NCBI GenBank assembly: GCA_013396915.1
Contig: VWZL01002494.1
Span: 276,052-340,051 of the forward strand
Direction: 5' to 3'
Length of the DNA: 64,000 nt
Origin: Stercorarius parasiticus
Lineage: Eukaryota > Chordata > Aves > Charadriiformes > Stercorariidae
In this document: positions 14,801 to 26,320 of the stretch, in pieces
Numbering within the stretch: position 1 is the stretch's first letter
How the letters are laid out: every line of letters begins with the position of its first letter
Notes under the pieces: generated by a model
Seen by the model: the letters and a program-made list of their open reading frames with translations, nothing else
Databases searched by the model: none
What the model was told of the DNA's origin: nothing
Position numbers and translations under genes: made by a program

Positions 14801-17800
14801 TGTGATCTGATTATTGCATAATAGTGCCCTCATTACCAGATAACATGGTGAAATTAAAGTATTTGACAACAGACTGTTCTTTCTAGTATAAGTATTATGT
14901 AATGCCTTATGACAGAAATAATTATACTTTGAAGTATTCAATTGCAATAGAGGCTTGTGAAAACGAGTTCTAGCCCTTCATTTCAGCTAGGTAGTGACCA
15001 AAACCTTACTTCCTCTGTTCATTTGAATAGCTTTAAGCCCCCTAATTACTCTTACAGGGTACTAGTTATTTTATTTATTAAGCAGAAGAATCTAGATTTT
15101 TTTGCCTACTTTATATTCATGGTTCAACAAGTCTTCCATGTCCTGAGATTAAGGTAAATTTATGAAGTATTCGGGCATTATAGGGGCAACAGCTTCTCAT
15201 GTAGCAGACTGGAAATAATGGTTTTCAAGTAGATAAGAACCAGGTGACTACCTCGTATTGTTTAGTCTAAGAAATACTATTTAAACAATAGTCTTGGAGA
15301 AGGAAAAGGAAGAGAGGAAAACAATGCACATTGAATAGTGAAGGAAACATTTCTCTTCATGTTTTGTGGGAGGAATTTCTTAACTTTTGAAAGTACTAAC
15401 TTTCCATCTGATAAGTTCAATTTGCTTTCAAAGTTGTCATTCTATTCAATGAAGAGAGGGGAAATGGACTTCTGTTTATCTGACTAAGAAAGAAAAATCA
15501 TGGTAGTATAGAAGGGAAAAGGTTAAAGAAGAAAAAGTTCCTACTCAATGGTCACTGATTTCATCTCATGCATAGTGATTTGACTTGGCAATGTATTAAG
15601 CTTGAAGTTAATTTGTTTGTGTTCAGGCATAGTAAGGAGTGAGGGTTTTTTTTGAGGGGAAAAAAAAAAGGCAAAAAAGAGACTGCTGTGAAAGCTAACC
15701 TTAATGGACTTTGAAAGGGAGAAAAGAGAAGAAATTATTTGGGTAATGGGGGAAAGTAATTTGTGATTAAACCCCACCCAAGCCAACAAAAAAAACAAAA
15801 CCAATGAAACAAAAACAACACACCTCCCTCCCACAAGAGAGACTGTTTCAAGTAAATGGTCACCCTTGTGTGCTACCTACTGTCTCCTAGGAACATTATT
15901 AAAAACGTTGGTGGTTCTGCCACTGATAGGTATTGAGTGGTGCCTTGTTGTGCAAGTATTTCTGCTGACTTTCCAACAATTCCTTTGGTTCTTAAGAGAA
16001 TCTTGGCTTCTGTGAATTTTATACCCTCTTGTCTTCCCCTACTTCTATAAAACTTCAGCTTGCAAGTCCAACATCCTTATTTGTAGCAGTAGCATTTATA
16101 TTCCAGGCAATGTGTGGGACCTGTCAGTATTTGGAAGTAGCTCCAATTAACTTATTCTCCAGCTTCAGGATCATATTAGGTAAACAAAAACTAATTATAA
16201 GCCTGTCGTAACAGAATTAATCTCACTCCTTTCATTGAGTTCATCTGTTTAAAGGAAGAGCACTTATTTTTTGCAGGCAACAAAGATACTCCAGTAAAGA
16301 TCTATTTCCTAATCATTTTTAAAGTAAAATATGATAAAACATCTTGGTAAATATGTAACACTATGAAAAAGACAGCCTGAGCATTTCACAGATTTGGGCT
16401 CGTTTTTGTTCTAACTTCAGCTTCTGTTATTCCAAGATATGTGTGATGCATTTACATTTAAACAAAATGTATATCATAAATGTTAATTGAGATATAATTT
16501 TGAGTTTTAATAGTTAGATTATTTTTACTGTGATAATAACTGATATCTGGATGGCTTTTTTGTGGTCTCTTACTAACTTTTTTTCTGTATAGAAATTATG
16601 TATACAACACATGACATACAGCAAGCTTCAAGACAGATGTACAGACTTTGCTTTAGAAACAAATAAGAGTATTTCCTGCCTTTCCATGGAGACTTTGCAG
16701 ACGGCCAAAAATTAAAATACATTTGTAATTTTTTACTGTAAGAAATACATAATCTTCTCCAGAAGGTGAGCAGAGGGTGAATGGACCGAAAATTACAGGC
16801 TTTGTGGTGTTACTAAAATGGAAACATAGTTCTGCCTAAAACCATGTTTGAAATATTCTTAGGTTTACCATTAATTCGTGGTCTCCAAATTGAGAGGCTA
16901 AGACAGTTAAGCGAAAAGTGACTTTCCTTTTACAAAGGATGCATGGGTAGGCTGTTTCCTGAATGGCCTTACTAGTGGCTTGTATTGTGGACAATGAACT
17001 GTAACAGGAAAAGTACTTCTGGGTCTTCTAGCCTTTCTCAGCTCTAGTATTTACCATATTTTTTTCAGTGTAGGGGCATTTCAAGGTTAGTTTCAGATCC
17101 ATTTTGTTCTTTCATCTTTTGCTCCCCTACATAACTGCCCCATAGCAATGATCCCCAGGCTATGAGCTCATCTTTGTTTCATTCTGCAGGAAGGACAACA
17201 GCAGGAGGCAAAGTGTCACCATCCTGTTTCTTGTCAGTGGCGGGGGTGGGAAATAAAAAAAATTATTGACGTCTGGAGCTCTGAAGGATACCCTGGAGAA
17301 CCAGTGAGGATCTTTCTGTTGATATAGTACTGCTTGGAGAACTTTGTGAGCCCTGCACACTGTTGCAGAGCACTGGGCAGTGGTAGTTTTCAGAACGTTA
17401 TTCAGTTTACTTAGAAAAAGAAATCACCCTGACATGAAGCGACTCCTTTCTATGGACAAGCTTCTGTAGCTTTGCTCCAAAAGCATTTAGTATCTAGAGC
17501 TTCTCAAAGGAATGTATGAATTACCAATTTAACACTGATGTCATGCACTTCTTATCGCTGTAGGGTTTCAGAATGGTTGTTCTGCTTTTATTGTTTATGA
17601 CAATTCAACCACACTGAGAGTCTCAGGTAGGGGGAATTGCTGTCAAAACTAACTTTTTTTCTTTGTAGCCCCAAAAGTGTCAGAAAACCTGTGCTATACA
17701 TAGTGATTTTAGCTTCATTTTATAAAACAACATTTATTAAATCTTGTTCATAAATATTCCTGTTAATTTCTGGTGATGTTCCTGGGACTTCTGATGTTTT

Positions 17801-20140
17801 GAAACAAATTTTCTCTGTCAAGGAAGAGGAGATTACAAAATTTATTTATGTGGAACAGCAAAGCAAGGACATAATCCTACTTCTCTGGAAGTGTTTCAGT
17901 GATTCTTTTCTTCCCTCTTTGTTCTTCCCTCTTTCTCCGTGACTTTATTTCTGAAATTTTGCAAGTGCTTGAATGCAATACTGTCTCTTCAGCTGGATGT
18001 TTCATAATGAGGACTTTATGAAATATAATCATTAGTTCACTTCAACATTTTAATTTTTGTTTTACTTGCTGTTACTTTGTTCTTACGTCTGGGATATGCA
18101 TATCCTACTTGCCTTCTTGTTGTTCTGTATATAACACTCAAGTTGTGTCCCTGTAAACTTAATTGGCAGCTGTTGTTTCTCATTTTCTTGCTTATGGTTC
18201 TAGTTATGAGAATATTTTAAATGTGGGAAAGATTCTCTGGGGTTTTTTTTGTTTTGATTTGAATTTTTTTCTCTTCCCCACTGACTTCACTTCCATTTGT
18301 ACTGTAAATACGCCAACAGGGATAAAAATCAGTTTGTGAAATTCCAGAAACATGTGGTCTGGAATATTTGTATCCCGAAAGGGCTTATAATTAATAAAAA
18401 AATTTTAGGAGGAAAGAAGAGTGATGTTCACCATGAACTAGAGGATTGAAGCACAAGATGCAGGTATACATACTCATACATAGCAGTGACTGGCAGGGTA
18501 GGCATTTAAACCAAGCTCTTCAGAGAATCGGGTAACTCTCTCCTTTTACTGTTAGAAGTTATTAAACTGCACATAAAAATTCAAATACAAATTATAATAT
18601 TTTTCCAAACTGACACATGCAAATTCATCTTTTTCCATGAGTGACTTAATGGATGTTTGAAGTGGGGAACTTGGCGTTTCTTGCAGGGGTTAACAAGGTC
18701 TGCGTTCTGAAAATATTGCCTTTAATGTTTGTCTAGTTAGAAAATAGTGTTGTAAAATGAAAATATAAAAATAGCACGCTTCGTAAGGGTTACATTTTGT
18801 CTTATCAGCATATATTAAACCAATGTTTCTCTGAGAATGTTAAAAATGCAAAGAAGCAACAATTGCAGGTGAGAAAATATCATTTGTTAACATTGCCCTC
18901 TGGCTAGATATGAAATGGCAAATATGCATATGTAGAAACCCTAGCTATGTGTCTGAGATGCCTTATTAAGTACCTGATAGGAAGCTCTGGTCTCTGTAAA
19001 TAAAACCAAAAGTCACCCTAACCCTTTATAGACAAAAGCTGCTGCCTTGTTCTACACTTACCAATGTATTTGTTGTGTAACAATGACTTGCAAGACAGTG
19101 TGAAAAATATGAAAGTATGAGTGATTGTTAGTCTTTTCATTATCTATTAGCAACGTATTTCAGATCAAGAGACTATGTTGCATCCTTTTTCAACAAATGG
19201 CTTTTCAACTGGAAGTCATTTTGAGATTAAGTCCTAAGTACCACAGAATTAAATGTAATGCCAACCATGAAATTGTCATCTTAGTAGTTCAACTGTCATA
19301 CAACATGGATGAATTCCTTGAATATTCAGTGTTGTGTGCTGTATGTCTTGTACCATATTGTAAATACATAGGTCATAAAATGGAGGCAATCAAATAAGTC
19401 GCCTTTTTTTTTAATATGATATAAGATAGTTAAAATAATTAAACCTTATGAAATAGAATTCTTCATACTAAGCACTATCAAAGGTAAGATTACTGATATA
19501 ACTTATATTTTTTTTTTATGATTCTTCCATGAGACCACCTCTTGTTCTGTTGGTCTGAAGCAGGAATGAGCACCTACCAATTACCAGCAATTTTGAAACG
19601 GATACTATTTCTAGGGATAAGTAGGGTTTTGCATCAGCAGACATCCTTTTCAGTTAAAGTCCTGATTTTTTTTCTAAAAGGATGGTCAACTGAGATACTA
19701 TTTCAAATATCCATTGCTTTTATTAGCCTTTTGGTGGAGCTTTAAGGCATGACCTTCCAGTGAAAAAAAAATTCCAATTAGGTTTGAAAACTTGCTCAGC
19801 CTGAAAAAGGAATTTTAAGAATGGAAACATTTAAGTTTGATGCATGCTGCTGTTATCTTGAAATAAACCTAATGTATAAACACTATTACACTTAACACTT
19901 AATGTAGCAAATAAATTTTACTCTCTTCTAGTTCAACTCTCTACTTGAAATTTACTCTGTGACAAAATTAATTGTCCGTGTTGTTTACTAGAAGAAAATA
20001 ACTTACTGATATTCTATGCCTAAAACAGAAGCCAAGGATCAGTTACCACAAATTCATTTGCACACCACCTAGTCTTTACTGGTAATGAACTGATACTAAT
20101 GACCTAAGATGCATGCATCATTTTTAATGCCCCGAGGTAT

Positions 20141-20940
20141 CTACCCATCTTTTAAATACCTCCAGGGATGGTGCTTCAACCGCTCCCTGGGCAGCCTGTT
20201 CCAATGCTTAATAACCCTTTCAGTGAAGAAATTTTTCCTAATATCCAATCTAAACCTCCCCTGGCGCAACTTGGGGCTGTTTCCTCTTGTCCTCCCCTCA
20301 GTCTCCTTTTCTCCAGGGTAAACAACCCCAGCTGTCTCAGCCACTCCTCATAAGACTTGCTTTCCCGACCCCTCACCAGCTTCTTGCCCTTCTCTTGACA
20401 CGTTCCAGCACCTGAATGTCTTTTATGTAGTGAGGGGACCAAAACTGAACACTCAGGTACTCAAGGTGGGGCCTCACCAGTGCCGAGTACAGGGGGACAA
20501 TCACTTCCCTAGTCCTACTCATCACACTGTTCCTGATACAGACCAGGATGCTGTTGGCATTCTTGGCCACCTGAGCACACTACTGGCTCACATAGCCAGC
20601 AGTTGACTGATGCCCCTAGGTCCTTCTCTACCAGGCAGCTCTCCGGCCACACTTCCCCAAGGTTGTAACACTGCATGGCGTTGTTGTGACCCAAGTGCAG
20701 GACCCAGCACTTGGCCTTGTTGAACCTCATACCATTGGCCTTAGCCCATCAATTCAGCCTGTCCAGATCCCTCTGCAACACCTTTCTAATCTCAAACAGG
20801 TCGACACTACCATCTAACTTGATGTCATCTGCAAACTTACTGAGGGTGCACTCAATCCCCTCGTCTAGATCGTTGATAAAGATATAAAGAGAACTGGCCC
20901 TATTACCAAGCCCTGGGGAACACCGCTTGTGACCAGCCAC
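20141..20940 (-). pseudogene. CR1 ORF2 RT FADD box and C-terminal domain, broken
   Basis: Successive overlapping frames on the minus strand give the rest of CR1 ORF2: [18 protein letters not shown] with the FADD catalytic motif at 20824-20835, then FNKAKCWVLHLGHNNAM, then [18 protein letters not shown] and [12 protein letters not shown], and finally [18 protein letters not shown]. At least three frame changes are needed to read through, so no functional product is possible. The catalytic motif itself is preserved, which suggests decay by indels after insertion. Confidence 0.9.
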
Positions 20941-21518
20941 CAGTTGGATTTAAATCCATTCGCCATCACTCTCTGGACCTGGCCATCCAGCCAGTTTTTA
21001 ACCCAGTGAAATGTACTCCCATCCAAGCCATGAGCAGGCAGTTTCTCCAGGAGAATGCTGTGGGAAACTGTATCAAACACCTTACTGAAGTCCAGGTAAA
21101 CAACATCCACAGCCTTTCCCTTATCCACCAAGCAGGTCACTTTGTCATAGAAGGAGATCAAATTTGCCAAGCAGGACCTGCCTTTCACAAACCCATGCTG
21201 ACTAGGCCTGATCACCTGGTTCTCCTTCATGTGCCGCATAATGGCACTTAGGTTAATCTGTTCCGTGACCTTCCCAGGCACTGAGGTCAGACTGACAGGC
21301 CTGTAGTTCCCCAGATCCTCCTTCTGGTCCTTCCTATGGATGGGCATCACAGTTGGTAGCTGCCAGTCAACAGGGACCTCCGCGTTTAGCCAGGACTGCT
21401 GGTAAAAGATGGAAAATGATTTGGTGAGCACTTCCACCAGCTCCCTTGGGCAGATCCCATCCGGTGCCGTAGATGGGACACATAGTATGTCCAGGTGTTG
21501 GAGCAGGTCCCTGACCAT
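20865..21518 (-). pseudogene. CR1 ORF2 reverse transcriptase, fingers/palm part
   Basis: A 217-codon open frame on the minus strand with typical CR1 RT blocks: NYRPVSLTSVPGKVTEQI, QHGFVKGRSCLANL and motif A LDFSKVFDTV (plus coordinates 21066-21095, holding one catalytic aspartate), followed by [14 protein letters not shown] (motif B region). The frame then ends in an out-of-frame tail (ISLSTI), because a frameshift separates it from the next piece, which carries the FADD box. Family RTs are much longer and continuous. This is an inactive fragment. Confidence 0.92.
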
Positions 21519-21731
21519 CTCCCTTTGGATTACGGAAGCTTCATTCTGCTCCCCGCCCCTATCTACTAGCTCAGGGATGTGGGTACTCAGAGAACAACCA
21601 ACTCTACTACGAAAGACTGAGGCAAAGAAGGCATTAAGTACCTCAGCCTTCTCCTCATCCTTTGGTGCTATATTACTGCCTTCATCTGATAAAAGATGGA
21701 GATTCTCCAGAGTCGTCCTTTTTTTTACTTA

Positions 21732-22063
21732 CATATTTATAGAAACTTTTTTATTGTTCTTAGCATCCAAAGGCAGGTTAAGTTCTAGTTGGGCTTTAGT
21801 CTTTCTAATTTTCTCCTTACATAGTCTTACAACATCCTTGTAGCCTTCGCAAGTGACCTGCCCCTTCTTCCAAAAGCCATGAACTCTCCTTTCTTGCCTG
21901 AGTTGTTTTTTCCCCTGAGTCTTTAAGACTTTTGTTGTCCATGTATTTATAGAAACATATTTTTTTGGCAATAGCCAGATTAAGTTCTAGTTGGGATTTG
22001 GCCCTTCTAATTTTCTCTCTGCATAACCTTACAACATCCTTGTAGTCTTCCTGAGTTGCCTAC
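21732..22063 (-). repeat. Internal direct duplication in the CR1 EN-RT linker
   Basis: Two diverged direct copies of the linker between endonuclease and RT lie about 202-210 bp apart: about 21732-21870 and about 21942-22063. Shared landmarks are tatttatagaaac (21734 and 21944), agttctagttggg (21781 and 21983) and acaacatcc (21829 and 22031). The CR1 at 31.6 kb has this segment once, so the double state is peculiar to this copy. The copies differ at many positions, so the duplication is not recent, or two diverged CR1s were joined here. Confidence 0.75.
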
Positions 22064-22168
22064 TCTCTCTTTTTTTTTATTATTTTTTTTTTTATTTATT
22101 TCAATTATGAGTGCCACCCAAAGCTCTTGGTTTAGCCATGTCAGTCTTCTTCCCCGCCAGCTCATCTT

Positions 22169-22935
22169 TCAGCACATGGGGATGGCCTGCTCCTGCACAT
22201 TTAGGATTTCCTTCTTGAAGAATATCCAGCCTTCCTGGACTCCTTTGCCCTTCAGGACTGTCTCCCAAGGGACTCTGTCACCCAGGTTCCTAAACAGGCC
22301 AAAGTCTGCCCTCCGAAAGTCCAAGGCAGGAGTTCTGCTAAACCCCCTTCTTAATTCTTCAAGAATCGAAAACTCTATCATTTCATGGTCACTATGCCCA
22401 AGACAGCCTCCAACGGTCATATCCCCCCACAAGTCCTTCTCTGTTTATAAACAGCAGGTCCAGCAGGGCTCCTTCCCTAGTTGGTTCCCTCACCAGCTGT
22501 GTCAGGAAGTTATCCCCAACACACTCCAGGAACCTTGTAGACTGTTCCCTCTCAGCTGTATTGTGTTCCCAGATGATATCTGGTAGGTTGAAGTCTCCCA
22601 CCAGGACAAGGGCCAGTGATCTTGAGATTTTTCCCAGTTGCTTGTAGAACATTTCATCTACCTCTGCATCCTGGTTGGGCACTCCGTAACAGACTCCCAC
22701 CGTGTTACCAGCCTTGTTGACCTTCCCCCTGATTCTTACCCATAAACACTCAACCCTATTGTTGCCATCATTAAGTTCTTGACATTCAAAACACTCCCTA
22801 ACATACAGAGCCACCCTACCTCCTCTCCTTCCTTACCTGTCCCTCCTGAAGAGTTTGTAGTCATTTAATGCAGCATTCCAGTCATGCAAATCATCCCACC
22901 ATGTTTCTGTGATGGCGACTACTTTGTAAATTTGT
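22169..22935 (-). pseudogene. CR1 ORF2 endonuclease domain, broken
   Basis: This is the apurinic/apyrimidinic-type endonuclease that nicks target DNA for target-primed reverse transcription. Three hallmark blocks are visible on the minus strand: ITETWWDD (about 22890-22916, with the catalytic-site glutamate), VGDFNLPD (GDFN at 22587-22598) and GHSDHEM (SDH at 22385-22393). These key residues are intact. The reading frame is nevertheless split: one open piece spans 22833-23039, the next 22392-22814 and the next 22169-22432. The first piece starts inside the domain, so the N-terminal strand of the fold is absent. The linker and RT of the same element follow downstream on the minus strand. Confidence 0.9.
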
Positions 22936-25611
22936 AAATTACTTGAAAAAACAAGACACTTCTGACACAAGGCTGTGCTGAATCTATAAATGACGATCCT
23001 CAAACACTTTACAAAGTACCGTATATCACTAGCACACACCCCGCATTGTATCCAAATAGAAAAGGGGTCCTCATTTGAGAGGTAGGAGCCTGGTGGAGGT
23101 CTGGCTCAAAAGAATCTGAGGGGCAAGCTTAATATTGACTTCTAATAACACTGAAGGCTTTGTGGCATGCGGTGAAATATTGGGCTATGTACTTGAACCT
23201 CAAAGTCATGAGGCCAACATGACACTCGCATAAGATAATTGATTGATAAAAATTAAGGAAAAAAGAAATAAAACCAAAACCAAATTGAACTCTTAATTTA
23301 CTAGTCACCTGCCTAAATATACTTACTTTTTATAAAGTGCACAAATGTAAGATTTTAAGTGTGGACTATATTTTAAAATACAATCAGTACAATTCTATCT
23401 TAGTTTTTCATTTTGATAAGTGGACCATTTCCCTTTTTCCTGACAATCATCTTTCTTTTGCCCTAGTGAAGTCTAGTGCAATCATATCCAAAATGCATAA
23501 AAACACAAGAGCTGCATCTCTGAACTGAACTTGGGGTTTATTTGCTGATGACTGACTTCAGTAGTGCTCAACAAAGGACAAAAGAGCTTGTAATTGCAAT
23601 TAGATAGGATGTGGTGGATGAAACCTGAATGATCAGATATAACAGCTTCTCTAATATGTTTTGCATTAATAAGAGCACTTTGTCCTTTTTAAATACCTTT
23701 TTTTTTTTTTTTGGCGGTTCTGTGACAATCATGGCTTTATTCTGCCATCCTGTGACAATGTGCAATAAGGTGGTGGTACACTGTACAGAAGGAAATAGAA
23801 AAAGGCAGTCACTTGTTCTACCAGCCCTTGCTCTCAGAGGCTACCAGAACTTCTACCATTGCTATATTACTTGTGTACCCATTCTATTTGTTTTAAAAAC
23901 CAAAATTTAAAAAAAAAAAAAAACACAACAAAAAAACAACCCAAAAAACCAAACCCAATCTTTTGAAAGCCGTATTATTGGAGAACTACCTCAGAACAAC
24001 CTCTATTTCTTTTATATTTGCAAAAATTGTTAGATGATAGCTTTTTTAACTAGTTAGACAATCAAGCCATTATCTTTTTCTTTTTTCTTTTTTAAATATT
24101 AATCTTATAGCATGCCCTTAATGATGGTACTGTTCATCTTTGTTTAGAAAGTCTACTTAAATAAGGAATTATGACTTAAATAAGGAATTATAATAAAGGA
24201 ACAGTTTGTAGATATAGATAAATTCCTGTTGCCAACAAAAAGCCAAGAGTATTCGTAATAACCCTGCCTTTTCTGAAAAACTATAATATCTCACTGTATA
24301 ATTTAAGTAGTGGGATCAAGTTTGGAAAGGTTTATATCTTCCTTCAGCTGGCTGGGGAAGTCTTGGGAGTATATCAAAGTTACTTTTTGATGAGCTTTCA
24401 CTGATCATAGGACTTGGCACTACAAATACGCTGAAACCAATGAAAATGTTGCTGATTACAGATGCTGTGCAGCTTGCACAGTGCAGTCAGTACAATACAG
24501 GATTATACATTCCTGTGGAGATTTATTTGCTTCATGACATTAGAGAGCACTGTTATTATCAAACTGCAGCAAGATGTGACTTTTGTAATGAAGCTGAAAG
24601 CAGAATCTCCATTGCTTAATTAATTGGAAGATTAATATAGGCTAAGATTCTGATCGTTTCTTGGGAGATGTCTTAAGACATGGTAGGTGGTGATGCCTGC
24701 TGATTAACCTTAGATAGTTGATAATCCTTAGGCTAGTCCAACTTTGAGATTTCATTTCTGTTGTCAATTACTTAAAAAAATCATTAATCACCTTGTGATT
24801 TTTTAAAACATTTTCAGTCATTCCATGCCACGTTTTAGGGTATGCCAGATCTTTTAAAATAAGTCACTAGTTACTGTTTTATCAGGAAAATTAAAAGATA
24901 ATTTCTTAGTATTTGTTTTAAAGACAACTCATCTCCAAACCCAACTAATGGCAGCTGGATCTACCTCCCTACGTGCTTTTGAACATGTTGGCAAAAAATT
25001 TAATGTCCTATTTAAACTTAATGATAATACATTAAACTATTTTCTTCCACATTATCAAAGAACTTGGTGAGGATCTGAAATACAAATAAACACTATACTT
25101 GTATGGAATATAACTACCAGAAACAGGAACTGAACTTGTTTCTCGGATTTAGTTTTTATCATGAGTTTTATTAGCTGTTTTACATGGGAATTGTAAAGAC
25201 ATTACACTCATAGTTCACTCAGATCAAGTCTTGTTAAAATCTTTTAGCTTATTTCCTGGCATATACAGTTACAGCACTGGTTGTAATGTATAGCTGACCC
25301 TTGCCAGGCCCTGGAGAGTTGAAACAATTTTAGGTTTATGTAAAACAGTGTATGGTAAGGGTGAATAGATAGTGTTGTTGGTAGGAAAATGTAAAGCTCA
25401 TTTTGATATGGAGTGCACCATTGGTGCATACCAGTTTTCTTTTAGGAAAATTGTTACTGATAACAGTCTGCCTCTAATTTTAGACTTACACAGTGAGAAT
25501 GGAGAAACCAAGTTTTTTTTCGAGCCATTCTGATTAGAATATGAATAGAAACTCAAGGAGATCTCAATTTCTAGGATTGTGAAACAATGCAAAAAATATT
25601 ATTTAGAGGTG
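22936..25611. other. Unique AT-rich non-coding DNA
   Basis: No gene or transposon is recognised. Poly-T at 23698-23712 and poly-A at 23909-23923 followed by CAAAA-rich sequence are visible. A homeodomain-type palindrome (ttaattaa) sits near 24618. Short open frames have no family resemblance. Confidence 0.55.
24155..24192. repeat. 19-bp tandem duplication
   Basis: The unit acttaaataaggaattatg is followed immediately by a second copy with one change at the last base. Confidence 0.9.
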
Positions 25612-26320
25612 TTATTCTTAGAATCTTAAAATCATTTAGGTTGGAAAAGACATTTAAAATCATCAAATGCAACTATTAAACTAGCACAGCCAAGTCCACC
25701 ACTAAACTATGTCCCTAAGTGGCAGGTCTACGCATCCTTTAAATATGTTCAGGGATGGCGACTTAACCACTTCCCTGGGCAGCCTCTTCCAATGCTTAAT
25801 AACCCTCTCAGTGAAAAAAATTTTCCTAATATCCAGTCTAAACCTCCCCTGGCTCAACTTGAGGACGTTTCCTCTTGTCCTATCACCCACCTCTCTGCAA
25901 CCTCCCTTCAGGTAGCTGTAGAGAGCAATAAGGTCTCCTCTGAGCCACCTTTTCTCCAGACTAAACAACCTCAGTTCCCTCAGCCGCTCCTCATAAGACT
26001 TGTGCTCTAGACCCTTCACCAGCTTCGTTGCTCTTCTTTGGACATGCTCCAGCTCCTCCGTGTCTGTCTTGTAGTGAGGGACCCAAAACTGGACACAGCA
26101 GTCAAGGTGGAGCCTCACCAGTGCCAAGTACAGGGGGACAATCACTTCCCTAGTCCTGCTGGCCACACTATTGCTAATACAAGCCAGGATGCTATTGGCT
26201 GCCTTGGCCACTTGGGCATACCACTGNCATCCCAACACTGAGCCCTGGGGATCACCTCTTGTGACCAGCTACCAACCGGATTTAACTCCATTCACCACAA
26301 CTCTTTGGGCCTGATCCTGC
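25612..26320 (-). mobile_element. CR1 LINE copy 2, 3' part with a sequence gap
   Basis: Minus-strand CR1 with the authentic 3' terminal block at its left end (agaatcttaaaatcatttaggttggaaaag on the plus strand near 25619). The C-terminal ORF2 domain is nearly open from 26226 down to 25702 (motifs [54 protein letters not shown]). An N at 26227 interrupts it. To its right, 26228-26320 matches the RT segment just upstream of the FADD box. By comparison with copy 1, roughly 300 bp of RT, including the FADD box, should lie between the two sides and is missing at the N. The ORF1-like sequence to the right may belong to the same inserted element. Confidence 0.9.
26227..26227. other. Assembly gap (single N) in CR1
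   Basis: One N joins two CR1 segments that are not adjacent in the other copies. The preceding 277 bp are identical to a CR1 28 kb away, so sequence at this gap edge may be misplaced. Confidence 0.9.

Larger units (their letters stand above)
4761..20129. other. Long unique AT-rich non-coding stretch
   Basis: About 15 kb with no recognisable transposon, RNA gene or exon. Open frames are short, scattered on both strands and without family signatures. Only small simple repeats stand out and are listed separately. It could be intergenic or deep intronic. Nothing in the sequence decides which. Confidence 0.6.
20130..22935 (-). mobile_element. CR1 LINE copy 1, truncated at both ends
   Basis: This is the longest CR1 (chicken repeat 1) non-LTR retrotransposon here, lying on the minus strand. 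Read right to left it encodes an apurinic-type endonuclease, a basic linker, a reverse transcriptase with a FADD motif and the C-terminal domain ([16 protein letters not shown]). CR1 is the dominant LINE of birds and reptiles. The 5' end is cut inside the endonuclease near 22935. The 3' end is also missing: the other copies in the window continue for about 100 further bases to a terminal block resembling agaatcatttaggttgg, whereas this copy loses similarity near 20130. Frameshifts break the reading frame into many pieces, so the element is dead. The exact limits are estimates. Confidence 0.93.
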
